A DNA stretch of 17,272 bases from CAYOSU01 sp964541255 (lineage in GTDB: Bacteria > Bacillota > Clostridia > Christensenellales > CAMQZB01): NCBI GenBank assembly GCA_964541255.1, contig CAZIPL010000030.1, positions 1 through 17,272 on the forward strand, written 5' to 3'. Numbering within the stretch: the first letter of the stretch is position 1; every line of letters begins with the position of its first letter. Below, in pieces: positions 6,315 to 13,449 of this stretch. Below the pieces are notes generated by a model. It was not told the origin of the DNA and made no database searches. It saw nothing but the letters and a program-made list of their open reading frames with translations. Position numbers and translations under genes: made by a program.

Positions 6315-7340
6315 ATGACGAATATGGAAATCGAGATCAAATCTCAGCCAACAGTGCTTTCAAAATGCTTTGCCGAAAACGAAGAAAAAGCCGCTCTTCT
6401 TGCGAGCAAAATCACAAGCCCTTCTTGCAAACACGTCATACTCGTTGCGCGCGGCTCGAGCGATAATGCGTGTATGTTTTTCAAATATCTTCTTGAAAGT
6501 AAAGTCGGAAAGCCCGTTCTTTTCTTCCACCCGTCCGTAATAACGATGTACGGAGCAAATTACGATTTCACTAATTCCGTAGTTATCGGCGTTTCGCAAA
6601 GCGGACAAGCCGCAGACTGCCTTGCCGTTATGGACGAAGCCAAAAAGCAAGGGGCGTTCGTCGCTTCGATAACGAACTTCACCGACTCCCCCATGGCGAT
6701 TCATTCCGACCTTCACCTTTTTATGAACGTCGGAATCGAAAAATCCGTCGCCGCGACAAAAACAATGACGGGAGAAATGCTTCTCCTAGCGGAAATCGTC
6801 GCTAAGGCTACGAACGAAACCCTTTCGGCAAACGACTACGCAAACGCCGCAAATCTTGTTATAGAAAAAGAAAACGAAGCGGATGAAATTGCCGACGATC
6901 TTTCTAAAGCAGATCAAATAATCGTTCTTTCGCGCGGCGATTCACTTTCTTCGGCATACGAAATTGCCTTGAAGCTGCAAGAAACGTGCTATATCAACGC
7001 AAGACCTTACGCAATATCCGATTTCTATCACGGACCTTTCGCTCTTGCATCCGAAAAAATTCCGTTCATTCTCATATCGACCGACGAAAACACCCGCGAA
7101 GACTCTTTCGCTATGGTTGAAAAACTCAAATCGGTCAACGCAAGAGTTTATGTCATAACAAACGACGCGGAACTTGCCGCATGCGCGACCAAGGCAATAG
7201 TCATCCCGAAATCGAGCCGCTACGCCGACTCCGTTTCCGCCGTTATCGCAGGTCAACTTCTCGCACTTCACCTTTCGAAAAAACGCGGACTCAACCCCGA
7301 TTCGCCGAGAGGACTTAATAAAGTTACGATAACAAAATAA
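6315..7340 (+). CDS. SIS-domain sugar-phosphate isomerase/deaminase (GlmS/NagB-II/FrlB-like)
   Basis: A 341-residue cytoplasmic protein with two SIS domains and no glutaminase domain. It resembles the isomerase half of GlmS and stand-alone relatives such as NagB-II glucosamine-6-phosphate deaminase, AgaS and FrlB. Visible motifs are IEIKSQP near the N-terminus, ARGSSDNA (45-52), the phosphosugar loop GVSQSGQAADC (92-102), and IEKSVAATKTMTGE. The second domain has LSRGDSLSSAYEIALKLQET and SDFYHGPFAL, and the C-terminus ends with RGLNKVTITK. The length fits the family. The start has AAGGAG (6300-6305) nine bases upstream. It likely converts an amino-sugar or glycated amino-acid phosphate, but the substrate cannot be told from sequence. 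No kinase, glycosidase or transporter gene lies beside it. A strong terminator follows at 7364-7399. Confidence 0.88.
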   Translation: MTNMEIEIKSQPTVLSKCFAENEEKAALLASKITSPSCKHVILVARGSSDNACMFFKYLLESKVGKPVLFFHPSVITMYGANYDFTNSVVIGVSQSGQAADCLAVMDEAKKQGAFVASITNFTDSPMAIHSDLHLFMNVGIEKSVAATKTMTGEMLLLAEIVAKATNETLSANDYANAANLVIEKENEADEIADDLSKADQIIVLSRGDSLSSAYEIALKLQETCYINARPYAISDFYHGPFALASEKIPFILISTDENTREDSFAMVEKLKSVNARVYVITNDAELAACATKAIVIPKSSRYADSVSAVIAGQLLALHLSKKRGLNPDSPRGLNKVTITK

Positions 7341-7363
7341 CACTATAAACAATCCAAAACCAT

Positions 7364-7399
7364 AAGCACTTTCAAAGCTATCCGTTGAAAGTGCTTTTT
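7364..7399 (+). terminator. Intrinsic terminator of the tetR/SIS operon
   Basis: AAGCACTTTCAA (7364-7375) and TTGAAAGTGCTT (7385-7396) form an exact 12-base stem with a nine-base loop and a T run to 7399. Confidence 0.92.
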
Positions 7400-7464
7400 C
7401 ATTATATAGAAAAACTCCGTCGAAAACAGACACTTCGACATAATAGCACACTCACACAATGTAT

Positions 7465-7494
7465 TTGACAATTTCGCACGTTCAATGCTAATAT
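7465..7494 (+). promoter_or_regulatory. Promoter predicting a leaderless transcript
   Basis: TTGACA (7465-7470) matches consensus exactly. After 18 bases comes TAATAT (7489-7494), preceded by TG at 7486-7487, an extended -10. Transcription is expected about seven bases later, at 7501, which is the first base of the downstream ATG. There is no room for a ribosome binding site. Confidence 0.75.
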
Positions 7495-7500
7495 ATCGGT

Positions 7501-8133
7501 ATGGATTTATCATTGGAACAAACAGTTATAAACAAGAATAAACAAGTAGAAAAACGCCGCGCGCGAATTTTCAGAATAGTCGCGTCCGTCGCAGCGTTCT
7601 TCCTTGTAGTAATCGACGCTTTTGCCGTCTCGCTTTTGCAAGTGTTTTATTACACCGACAAGGATATGTTCACGACATTCCTCTTGCTTATCCTCGCTTT
7701 CACGATTCCTCTTGCGTCGTTCGTCGTCATTTTGTTCGTTCTCGCAAGAAAATACGGCATCGAATTCGACTATCGCGTGGACGGAAAAGTGCTTAACATT
7801 TATAAGTGCTTCGGCGGCTCTTCCGAAAGGCATATCGCCGTTGTCGATTTCGAAAGAATTCTTTCTATCGGCAAGGTTCAGTCCCCCGCTTATTTCAAGC
7901 AATTCCCGCAAGGAAAGAAGAGAAAGCCCGTAATTTGCTGCTGCAACAACGATAACCCGAACTTATATTTCATAAAAGTAAGGTTCTTGGGCAAAAACAA
8001 CACCACTTACGACAGAGTTATCGTTATCGAGCCGACAAAACAGCTTCTCGACTTATTGAGAACTTATGCTTACACCGCAGAAAAATGCGAGGGCGGCGAG
8101 TGGACTATGACGGACGAAGTCTACGCTATTTAA
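7501..8133 (+). CDS. Two-helix membrane protein of unknown function
   Basis: A 210-residue protein with a short positively charged N-terminus, two membrane helices (about 24-48 and 58-82) and a 125-residue soluble C-terminal domain. That domain contains a CCC cluster (about residue 140) and several beta-strand-like stretches such as YFIKVRFLGKN and DRVIVIEP. The layout resembles small PH-like membrane proteins, but I do not recognise the family. The ATG sits on the predicted transcription start and has no ribosome binding site; the next in-frame ATG lies in or after the first loop and would remove a helix, so 7501 is kept. It forms a single-gene unit between two terminators. The function is unknown. 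Confidence 0.75.
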   Translation: MDLSLEQTVINKNKQVEKRRARIFRIVASVAAFFLVVIDAFAVSLLQVFYYTDKDMFTTFLLLILAFTIPLASFVVILFVLARKYGIEFDYRVDGKVLNIYKCFGGSSERHIAVVDFERILSIGKVQSPAYFKQFPQGKKRKPVICCCNNDNPNLYFIKVRFLGKNNTTYDRVIVIEPTKQLLDLLRTYAYTAEKCEGGEWTMTDEVYAI

Positions 8134-8155
8134 TAAAACTCAATCAACGCAATCG

Positions 8156-8181
8156 AAACCCCTATGTTTATAGGGGTTTTT
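8156..8181 (+). terminator. Intrinsic terminator after the two-helix membrane protein gene
   Basis: AAACCCCTAT (8156-8165) and ATAGGGGTTT (8170-8179) form a ten-base stem with a four-base loop, ending in TTTTT (8177-8181). It lies 22 bases after the stop codon. Between here and 8340 I see no gene. Confidence 0.88.
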
Positions 8182-8340
8182 ATATGCCAAAGCTTTTCTC
8201 TATAAAAATACAGCTTCGGCTTATGACAGTTTGATACAAGAAATAATCGCTTCGAAAGTTCTACACTATCAAAAATCGATATATTTATTTAACTTTTTTC
8301 TCGATAAGCGTTGCACTTAGTTCAACAATTCGTCGTATAC

Positions 8341-8377
8341 AAAAACAATCCCTTGGAAGAACTCCAAGGGATTGTTT
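8341..8377 (-). terminator. Intrinsic terminator of the sugar/NitT-TauT operon
   Basis: AAACAATCCCTTGGA (8343-8357) and TCCAAGGGATTGTTT (8363-8377) are exact 15-base arms around a five-base loop. On the minus strand the stem runs into TTTTT (8345-8341). It lies 25 bases after the binding-protein stop codon. Confidence 0.92.
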
Positions 8378-8402
8378 GGTTTATTGGGCTTTCGCAAAAC
8401 TA

Positions 8403-9419
8403 TTATTTTGCGTTTTTGAGATTAGCGATTGCATTTTTAGCGAACGTATCTTTATAGATATCCTTAATTGTCAAGTTACCCGTAACCTTTGCAGCCTGAT
8501 TACTCTTAAGGTTAGCAAGCATATCTTCGAACGCTGTCGTGTTATAGTAGTTATCGAAATCTTCGAGTGTAGGCATTACGAGGTCGGGAAGCTGAGAAGT
8601 CAAGTCGTTGGTTGCCTGTCCTGCTTTTACGGAAGCGTAAGCGCAAGCTTCGTTGGGGTTTTCAGCACGCCAAACCTGAGCTTTCGTCAAAGCGTTGACG
8701 AATTTTTGAACGATTTCGGGATGCTCTGCGACATATTCCTTATTTGCAACCCAAGTAGAGGGGAATGCGTAGGAAGGATATGTTTCATTCGTCGCTAAAA
8801 CAAGTGCGTTGTCACCGAGAGCGGTCTTAAGGCTCGTCGAAGAGGGTTTCCAAGCCGCCCAGCAATCGATAGAACCGTCGTTGTAAGTAGCGGGGATATT
8901 GTCGTTGGAGATGTTCATAATCTTAACGTCGTCAACGCTCATTCCGTTTTCCTTTAAAGCAACCAACAGAAGAGTATAACCGGCAGCGCCTTCCTGAACG
9001 GCGATAGTCTTACCCTTAAGGTCGGCAATAGACTTGATTCCGGAATCCTTTCTGACGATGATTTCTTCCGTCAAAGCGAGGTTATCGAGAGCTATGATGT
9101 CAACCTGTCCCGAGAATGCGAGCCAAGCCGCGCCACTGCCGATAAATCCGAATTCAGCCTGTCCCGCAACCATTGCAGCGATCTCGGGAGGACCGGACGT
9201 GAACATCTGCAAGCTTACGTCTAAGCCTTCTTCTTCGAAGTATCCGAGTTCTACCGCTGCGGAAATCGCAGTCGAGCCACCGATCGTCGGGTGGTAAATA
9301 ACTCTGATCTTTGTCAATTCTTTATCTTGTTCTTGCTGACAGCCCGCCATCGTGAATACGAGTGAAAGAACGAGCACTAAGCAAAGAGCTACCGATAAAT
9401 TTTTTTTCATCTTTTTCAT
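8403..9419 (-). CDS. NitT/TauT-family ABC transporter substrate-binding lipoprotein (SsuA-like)
   Basis: A 338-residue exported lipoprotein. The signal peptide runs to about residue 26, and the lipobox MAGC places the lipidated cysteine at residue 27. The mature part has the NMT1/SsuA/TauA-type features: a phosphate-loop-like HPTIGGSTAISAAVELGYFEEEGLDV opening, then GQAEFGFIGSGA, LKGKTIAVQEGAAG and SIDCWAAWKPSS. Such proteins bind small anions or heterocycles (sulfonates, nitrate, thiamine precursors) outside the membrane. It is the last gene of the operon, 15 bases after the isomerase, rather than the first. A second in-frame ATG at 9410 has an AGGA at better distance, so the true start may be three residues shorter. 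The ligand cannot be assigned; residues of the binding cleft do not match one subclass by eye. Confidence 0.9.
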   Translation of the reverse strand: MKKMKKNLSVALCLVLVLSLVFTMAGCQQEQDKELTKIRVIYHPTIGGSTAISAAVELGYFEEEGLDVSLQMFTSGPPEIAAMVAGQAEFGFIGSGAAWLAFSGQVDIIALDNLALTEEIIVRKDSGIKSIADLKGKTIAVQEGAAGYTLLLVALKENGMSVDDVKIMNISNDNIPATYNDGSIDCWAAWKPSSTSLKTALGDNALVLATNETYPSYAFPSTWVANKEYVAEHPEIVQKFVNALTKAQVWRAENPNEACAYASVKAGQATNDLTSQLPDLVMPTLEDFDNYYNTTAFEDMLANLKSNQAAKVTGNLTIKDIYKDTFAKNAIANLKNAK

Positions 9420-9434
9420 CCTGCCTTTTTCATA

Positions 9435-10337
9435 TTATTTAATAGCTTTTTTCGCTAATAAATTCTGTATTTCGTTATATCTGTCGAACTGAATCGAAAG
9501 TCCGGTCTCGACTTTTTCGGGAACGCATTCGAATATATAATCCTCCATTTCGAAGCTTACGTCCAAAAGCTTCGAGGGAAGTTCGTTTACTTTCTCCAAA
9601 AAACGCGTATAATCTATTTCGCCGTCGCCGATAATCGTATGTCGCCACCATTGATTTTCGTCAAAGCCTCTTTCCTTACCGGTATTGTGAAGTATTCCCA
9701 CCTCGTTAAGTTTTTCGGGAAACAGCTTTGTGTCTTTCAAATGCAAGTGATATATCTTATCCGCAAAATCGACAAGTGGCTGATAGGGGTCTATGAACTG
9801 CCAAACGAAATGTCCCGCGTCATAACACAAGCCTAACCTTTCGGAATTCACCTTTTCGAACAGCCTTTGCCACATATAAGGCGACGTCGCAATGTTTCTA
9901 TACATCGGGCAGTTTTCGAGGCAAACGTACATATCGAGCTTTTTCGCCTCTTCAACCGTTTCTTTCAAAAACCCCGCCGCCAAATCGAGACTCTTCATCG
10001 GATCGCAACCCGAATCGCCGAAAGACAGCGCTTTTGAAATACCCGTCGAAGTGATAATCTTTTTGACGCCGAGCTTCGAAGCAAATTCCATTCGCCTCAT
10101 AAGCTCTTTTCTCTCTTTTTCGGCAACCGACTTATCGTCGTCGATAAAGTTTCTGCAATATATGAACGCCGTAATATCGGTTTTCTGAAGTACGCACCTA
10201 AAAGTATTCTCGTCAAGCTCGAACATCGGGCCGACTTCAAGGCCGTCAAACCCCGCCGCTACCGCAAAATCCGCGACCTTTTCGATATTTGTTACTCCCG
10301 CCCACGCGAAAGCGTTTGTGTGAAAGCTTTTTCTCAT
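9435..10337 (-). CDS. TIM-barrel sugar phosphate isomerase/epimerase (xylose-isomerase-like)
   Basis: A 300-residue cytoplasmic protein of the AP endonuclease 2/xylose isomerase-like TIM barrel superfamily, which includes IolE, IolI, hydroxypyruvate isomerase and ketose 3-epimerases. Candidate metal ligands follow the family order: E141 (CLENC), D173 with H176 (CYDAGH), H197/H199 (HLHLKDTK) and E263 (FEMED). GDGEIDY near 237-243 is also typical. Its ATG overlaps the stop codon of the ATPase gene as ATGA, so the two are translationally coupled. Coupling with a Gfo/Idh/MocA dehydrogenase is the classic pairing of inositol- and keto-sugar-type catabolic pathways, in which one oxidises a hydroxyl and the other isomerises, epimerises or dehydrates the product. 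The exact reaction is unknown. Confidence 0.88.
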   Translation of the reverse strand: MRKSFHTNAFAWAGVTNIEKVADFAVAAGFDGLEVGPMFELDENTFRCVLQKTDITAFIYCRNFIDDDKSVAEKERKELMRRMEFASKLGVKKIITSTGISKALSFGDSGCDPMKSLDLAAGFLKETVEEAKKLDMYVCLENCPMYRNIATSPYMWQRLFEKVNSERLGLCYDAGHFVWQFIDPYQPLVDFADKIYHLHLKDTKLFPEKLNEVGILHNTGKERGFDENQWWRHTIIGDGEIDYTRFLEKVNELPSKLLDVSFEMEDYIFECVPEKVETGLSIQFDRYNEIQNLLAKKAIK

Positions 10338-11185
10338 TTCTTAACTTCGAGATATTCTTGATATACGTTCTCCCAAATCTTATTCTTGATTTCGTTGAAC
10401 TCGGGAAGAAGCTTCGTCGCCTGATTTCTCGGATAAGGCAAATCGATATCGACTATTTCTTTGACTCGTCCGGGGCGGCTACTCATTATTACTACCTTCG
10501 TTGCTAAAAGTACCGCTTCTTCAACGTCGTGCGTAATGAAAAAGCACGTCTTCTTTTCCTGTTGCCATGTTTTCAACAAGTCCTCTTGGAGCTGCGCTCT
10601 CGTCTGTGCGTCGAGCGCGCCGAAAGGCTCGTCCATCAAAAGAACTTCGGGTGCTACCGCATAGCCTCTTGCTATCGCAACCCTTTGTTTCATTCCTCCC
10701 GAAAGCTCTTTCGGATAGGAATTTGCAAATTCGCTAAGGTCAACCATCTTCATATACTTTTCCGAGATGGCTCTCTTTTCCTCTTTCGTGTAAGGACGGT
10801 AATACTCTACCGTTTCTTCCTTGCCGCTTTCTTTATTGACGACGGTCTTCGTATCTTTGATTCGAACGTAAGTAAGTCCGAACTCGATGTTCTTTCTGAC
10901 CGTAAGCCACGGAAACAATGCGTATTGCTGGAAGATAACTCCTCTGTCGTTTCCGGGGCCTAATACTTCTTCGGAGTCGAGGAATACTTTCCCCTCGTCT
11001 GCTTGTTCAAGACCCGCGATGATATTAAGGAGCGTCGTTTTTCCACAGCCGGACGGGCCTACAACGCAAACGAACTCGTTTTGCATTATGTCGAGGTTAA
11101 CTCCGTTAAGCGCAACGGTCTCCTTGCCGCTCTGACCTTTATATATCTTCTTTACGTTTTCGATTTTGATTTTAATGTCGGGCAT
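10334..11185 (-). CDS. NitT/TauT-family ABC transporter ATP-binding protein (SsuB-like)
   Basis: A 283-residue ATPase that powers import with the adjacent permease. It has Walker A GPSGCGKT (43-50), Q-loop FQQYALFPW (85-93), signature LSGGMKQR (161-168), Walker B VLLMDEP with GALD (181-192) and switch histidine H219 in FITHD. The Q-loop and FGALDAQTR match the SsuB/TauB/NrtD group. An extra stretch of roughly 30 charged residues (about 105-135) lies between the Q-loop and signature, longer than usual. AAGGAGG precedes the ATG, 12 bases after the permease stop, and its own stop overlaps the isomerase start. Operon position and subfamily make it part of one transporter with the permease and lipoprotein. 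Confidence 0.93.
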   Translation of the reverse strand: MPDIKIKIENVKKIYKGQSGKETVALNGVNLDIMQNEFVCVVGPSGCGKTTLLNIIAGLEQADEGKVFLDSEEVLGPGNDRGVIFQQYALFPWLTVRKNIEFGLTYVRIKDTKTVVNKESGKEETVEYYRPYTKEEKRAISEKYMKMVDLSEFANSYPKELSGGMKQRVAIARGYAVAPEVLLMDEPFGALDAQTRAQLQEDLLKTWQQEKKTCFFITHDVEEAVLLATKVVIMSSRPGRVKEIVDIDLPYPRNQATKLLPEFNEIKNKIWENVYQEYLEVKK

Positions 11186-11197
11186 ATTCGTTCCTCC

Positions 11198-12028
11198 TTA
11201 CTGCCATCTCGTAAGCTTCTTTTCTGCGAACAAAAGTAATCTGTCAAGCAAGAATCCGATGACGCCGATGCAAATGATTCCCAAAAGCACCTTATCCATT
11301 CTCATATATATTTGCGCAGTCTGAATCATACTTCCGAGTCCGTAAAACGTACCCGTCATTTCAGCCGCGATAAGCGTCGTAAGCGCAGTCGAAATTCCGA
11401 GCCTTGCCGCCGTCAGAATAAAGGGGAAAGTGTAAGGAACGACAACTCTTATGAATATCGAAAGGTCGCTCGCGCCGAAAGTATATGCCGCTTTGACAAG
11501 CGTTTGATCCATATTCTTGACGCCTTGATATATCGTTACCGTCATAACAAGGAAAGAAGTTATGAAGATAACCGTGATTTTCGCAGATTCGCCCGTACCC
11601 ATCAAAAGAATGACAAGCGGTATCAACGCGATCGGCGGAATTGTTCTGAAAAACTGAATCCACGGATCGACGGCATTTCTAAAAGTTATATACCAACCCA
11701 TCAAAAGCGCAATGGGAATCGCACAGGCAAATGCTATCGCCCAACCGCTCAATACTCTCGTGAACGACCAATATATGTGCTTGAAAAGCAAGAACTTTTC
11801 TCCGCCGTCAGCGCCCATAAGCTCTGGCAGCGCAACGCCGAATACGTCTTGAGGACCGGCGAAAATGTTGCCTTTGCTAAGTGGCGCCAAAATAGCCCAA
11901 AGCGCGATACCGACAACGACAGACGTTATCATGGTGATTACTCTCGCGCGCTTCGTTCCGCCGTTCATGTTCTTTATCTTGCGCACCCTTTTTTTTGACT
12001 GCGACAATGTCTTATTTTTTTCTTCCAT
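11198..12028 (-). CDS. NitT/TauT-family ABC transporter permease (SsuC-like)
   Basis: A 276-residue inner-membrane permease with about six helices after a charged 30-residue N-terminus. It has the family stretch FFRTIPPIALIPLVILLMG (126-144). The EAA coupling loop, which contacts the ATPase, is read as KAAYTFGASDLSIFIRVV with conserved G185. A single permease gene, presumably acting as a homodimer, is normal for this family. The start at 12028 has only a GGGGACGAG-like ribosome binding site. The gene lies 17 bases after the dehydrogenase stop on the same strand. Confidence 0.92.
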   Translation of the reverse strand: MEEKNKTLSQSKKRVRKIKNMNGGTKRARVITMITSVVVGIALWAILAPLSKGNIFAGPQDVFGVALPELMGADGGEKFLLFKHIYWSFTRVLSGWAIAFACAIPIALLMGWYITFRNAVDPWIQFFRTIPPIALIPLVILLMGTGESAKITVIFITSFLVMTVTIYQGVKNMDQTLVKAAYTFGASDLSIFIRVVVPYTFPFILTAARLGISTALTTLIAAEMTGTFYGLGSMIQTAQIYMRMDKVLLGIICIGVIGFLLDRLLLFAEKKLTRWQ

Positions 12029-12045
12029 AAGCTCGTCCCCTATTC

Positions 12046-13092
12046 TCAGATTTTTATAACCCTGTTTTCGTTCGCGGATTTTTCCACCGCGGCGAGAACT
12101 TTTTCAACATATAAACCGTCTTTTAGCGTCGGATAATTCAACTCCTTTCCAAGAAGCACATCGGCAAAAGTTTTCATCTCAGCGTCGAACCAACCGTCGA
12201 AAAACACCTGCTCTTCAACCTTGACTACTTTCGCATCTCCCTTATAGCTGCCGTTTATTTCCTTTTCCCAGAAAAGTATTTCACCGGACTTTCTCATGGT
12301 AAGGCTTGCCATTCCTCCCTCACCAGCAACAACGATTCTCATGTCATCCATCCCGACTCTCGAAACCGTCGCGGAAAAAAGCGTTCCGCTATTCGATGTT
12401 CCGCAAAATACGCATGAGTCGTCGTTTTCGACTTCCGTCTGTCCCATCGGATTAGGAGGTCTTTTTTCAATAAACGTGTTCTTCATCGCGCAAACGCTTT
12501 GAAGCTTTTCCCCCGTAACAAAGGAGAATAAATCTACAACGTGGCTTCCGAAATCTGCGATTGCACCGCTACCCGACATTTTCCTTATGAATCGCCATTC
12601 GAGCATAACGTTCGGATCAGCCAGTCTCTTTCCGCCATAATAAGTCGTATAGGTATATATCTTTCCGATTTTATCATTTACTAGTTTTTTAAGAGTTTTG
12701 ATTGCGTTTGGGAATCTATATATATATCCGACCATATTGACAAGGTTCTTATCCCCTAATGTCTCTACCTCGATCTGCGCCTCTTCGAAGCTTAACGCGG
12801 AGGGTTTTTCCACGAATATATGCTTACCCTTTTCAATGGCTTTCACAATATAATCGCAATGCGTAAAGTTAGGAGTGCAAATATCGACGACATCGCAATT
12901 ATCGAAAAGCTCATCGATGTCTTTAGCGACGATACAATCAAGGTTTCTTTCCTCAACCCAACGCTTCGCCACATCGCCATTTATGTCATACACCGCGCTA
13001 ATCTTTATTCTGCCGTCCTTCTTTAAGCCTTTTTCGTGGTAATTAGCTATCGCCACCGTAGCTCCAAGTCCGATTATTCCAAGTCTTATCAT
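12046..13092 (-). CDS. Gfo/Idh/MocA-family oxidoreductase
   Basis: A 348-residue cytoplasmic NAD(P)-dependent dehydrogenase. The N-terminal Rossmann domain starts GIIGLGATVA (5-14). The family motif FVEKPSAL gives EKP at 95-97, with K96 the usual catalytic lysine. The C-terminal half contains SGSGAIADFGSHVVDLFSF with D180 and H184 in the canonical positions. Family members oxidise hydroxyls of inositols, sugars or sugar acids, or act on glycosides through transient oxidation. It is the first gene of the five-gene operon, with GGGAG upstream of the ATG. It is separated from the divergent LacI regulator by a 357-base control region with three operators. The substrate is not predictable from sequence. 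Confidence 0.93.
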   Translation of the reverse strand: MIRLGIIGLGATVAIANYHEKGLKKDGRIKISAVYDINGDVAKRWVEERNLDCIVAKDIDELFDNCDVVDICTPNFTHCDYIVKAIEKGKHIFVEKPSALSFEEAQIEVETLGDKNLVNMVGYIYRFPNAIKTLKKLVNDKIGKIYTYTTYYGGKRLADPNVMLEWRFIRKMSGSGAIADFGSHVVDLFSFVTGEKLQSVCAMKNTFIEKRPPNPMGQTEVENDDSCVFCGTSNSGTLFSATVSRVGMDDMRIVVAGEGGMASLTMRKSGEILFWEKEINGSYKGDAKVVKVEEQVFFDGWFDAEMKTFADVLLGKELNYPTLKDGLYVEKVLAAVEKSANENRVIKI

Positions 13093-13162
13093 CGCGCTCT
13101 CCCGTCAACCGTTTTGCTTTGCCTATAAATACGCATATCTGCTCAAAAAATATCACAATTTC

Positions 13163-13176
13163 TGAAAACGTTTTCA
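13163..13176. promoter_or_regulatory. Operator O1 (LacI-family palindrome)
   Basis: TGAAAACGTTTTCA, a perfect 14-base palindrome with a central CG as LacI-family proteins prefer. It is identical to O2 and O3. It lies about 50-60 bases downstream of the predicted start of the dehydrogenase operon, in its leader, where it could act as a roadblock. Confidence 0.85.
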
Positions 13177-13202
13177 TTTCATTTTAAGAAAAATAGTATT
13201 TT

Positions 13203-13216
13203 GAATATCGTTTTCA
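13203..13216. promoter_or_regulatory. Degenerate LacI-type half-operator
   Basis: The right half CGTTTTCA (13209-13216) matches O1-O3 exactly but the left half does not. It lies just downstream of the predicted start of the minus-strand operon, so it may still contribute to repression. Confidence 0.35.
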
Positions 13217-13230
13217 TTAAGTACATCAAT

Positions 13231-13259
13231 ATATTATCACGATAAAAACCCCTTGTCAA
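13231..13259 (-). promoter_or_regulatory. Promoter of the sugar/NitT-TauT operon
   Basis: On the minus strand TTGACA (13259-13254), 17 bases, then TAATAT (13236-13231). The predicted start is near 13224, giving a leader of about 130 bases that contains O1 and the half-operator. Confidence 0.75.
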
Positions 13260-13324
13260 TAGCAAAATTACATAAAATATGCTTTTTAATATCGCTTTTT
13301 TATTCGGTTTACTATATTTTCGGC

Positions 13325-13338
13325 TGAAAACGTTTTCA
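13325..13338. promoter_or_regulatory. Operator O2 (LacI-family palindrome)
   Basis: TGAAAACGTTTTCA, identical to O1 and O3. Its centre is 52 bases from O3, about five helical turns, so proteins on O2 and O3 would face the same side. It sits between the two divergent promoters. Confidence 0.85.
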
Positions 13339-13376
13339 AATACAAGCTAAATTCGTCCTAAATCGATAAATTTTAC

Positions 13377-13390
13377 TGAAAACGTTTTCA
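13377..13390. promoter_or_regulatory. Operator O3 (LacI-family palindrome)
   Basis: TGAAAACGTTTTCA, identical to O1 and O2, ending four bases before the -35 box of the lacI-type promoter. This suggests autoregulation. Confidence 0.85.
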
Positions 13391-13394
13391 TTGC

Positions 13395-13424
13395 TTGACA
13401 CCCCCACCTATGGTTTGATATACT
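13395..13424 (+). promoter_or_regulatory. Promoter of the LacI-family regulator gene
   Basis: TTGACA (13395-13400), 18 bases, then TATACT (13419-13424). The predicted start near 13431 leaves a short leader holding the GAGGTGA ribosome binding site at 13441. Confidence 0.8.
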
Positions 13425-13449
13425 ATTGATAACTATTTGCGAGGTGACT

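Noticed and set aside
13163..13390. Reading the three palindromes as CcpA catabolite-repression sites only
   Set aside because: They resemble cre sites, but three identical copies confined to the space beside a LacI-family gene fit a local regulator better; dual binding by CcpA remains possible.
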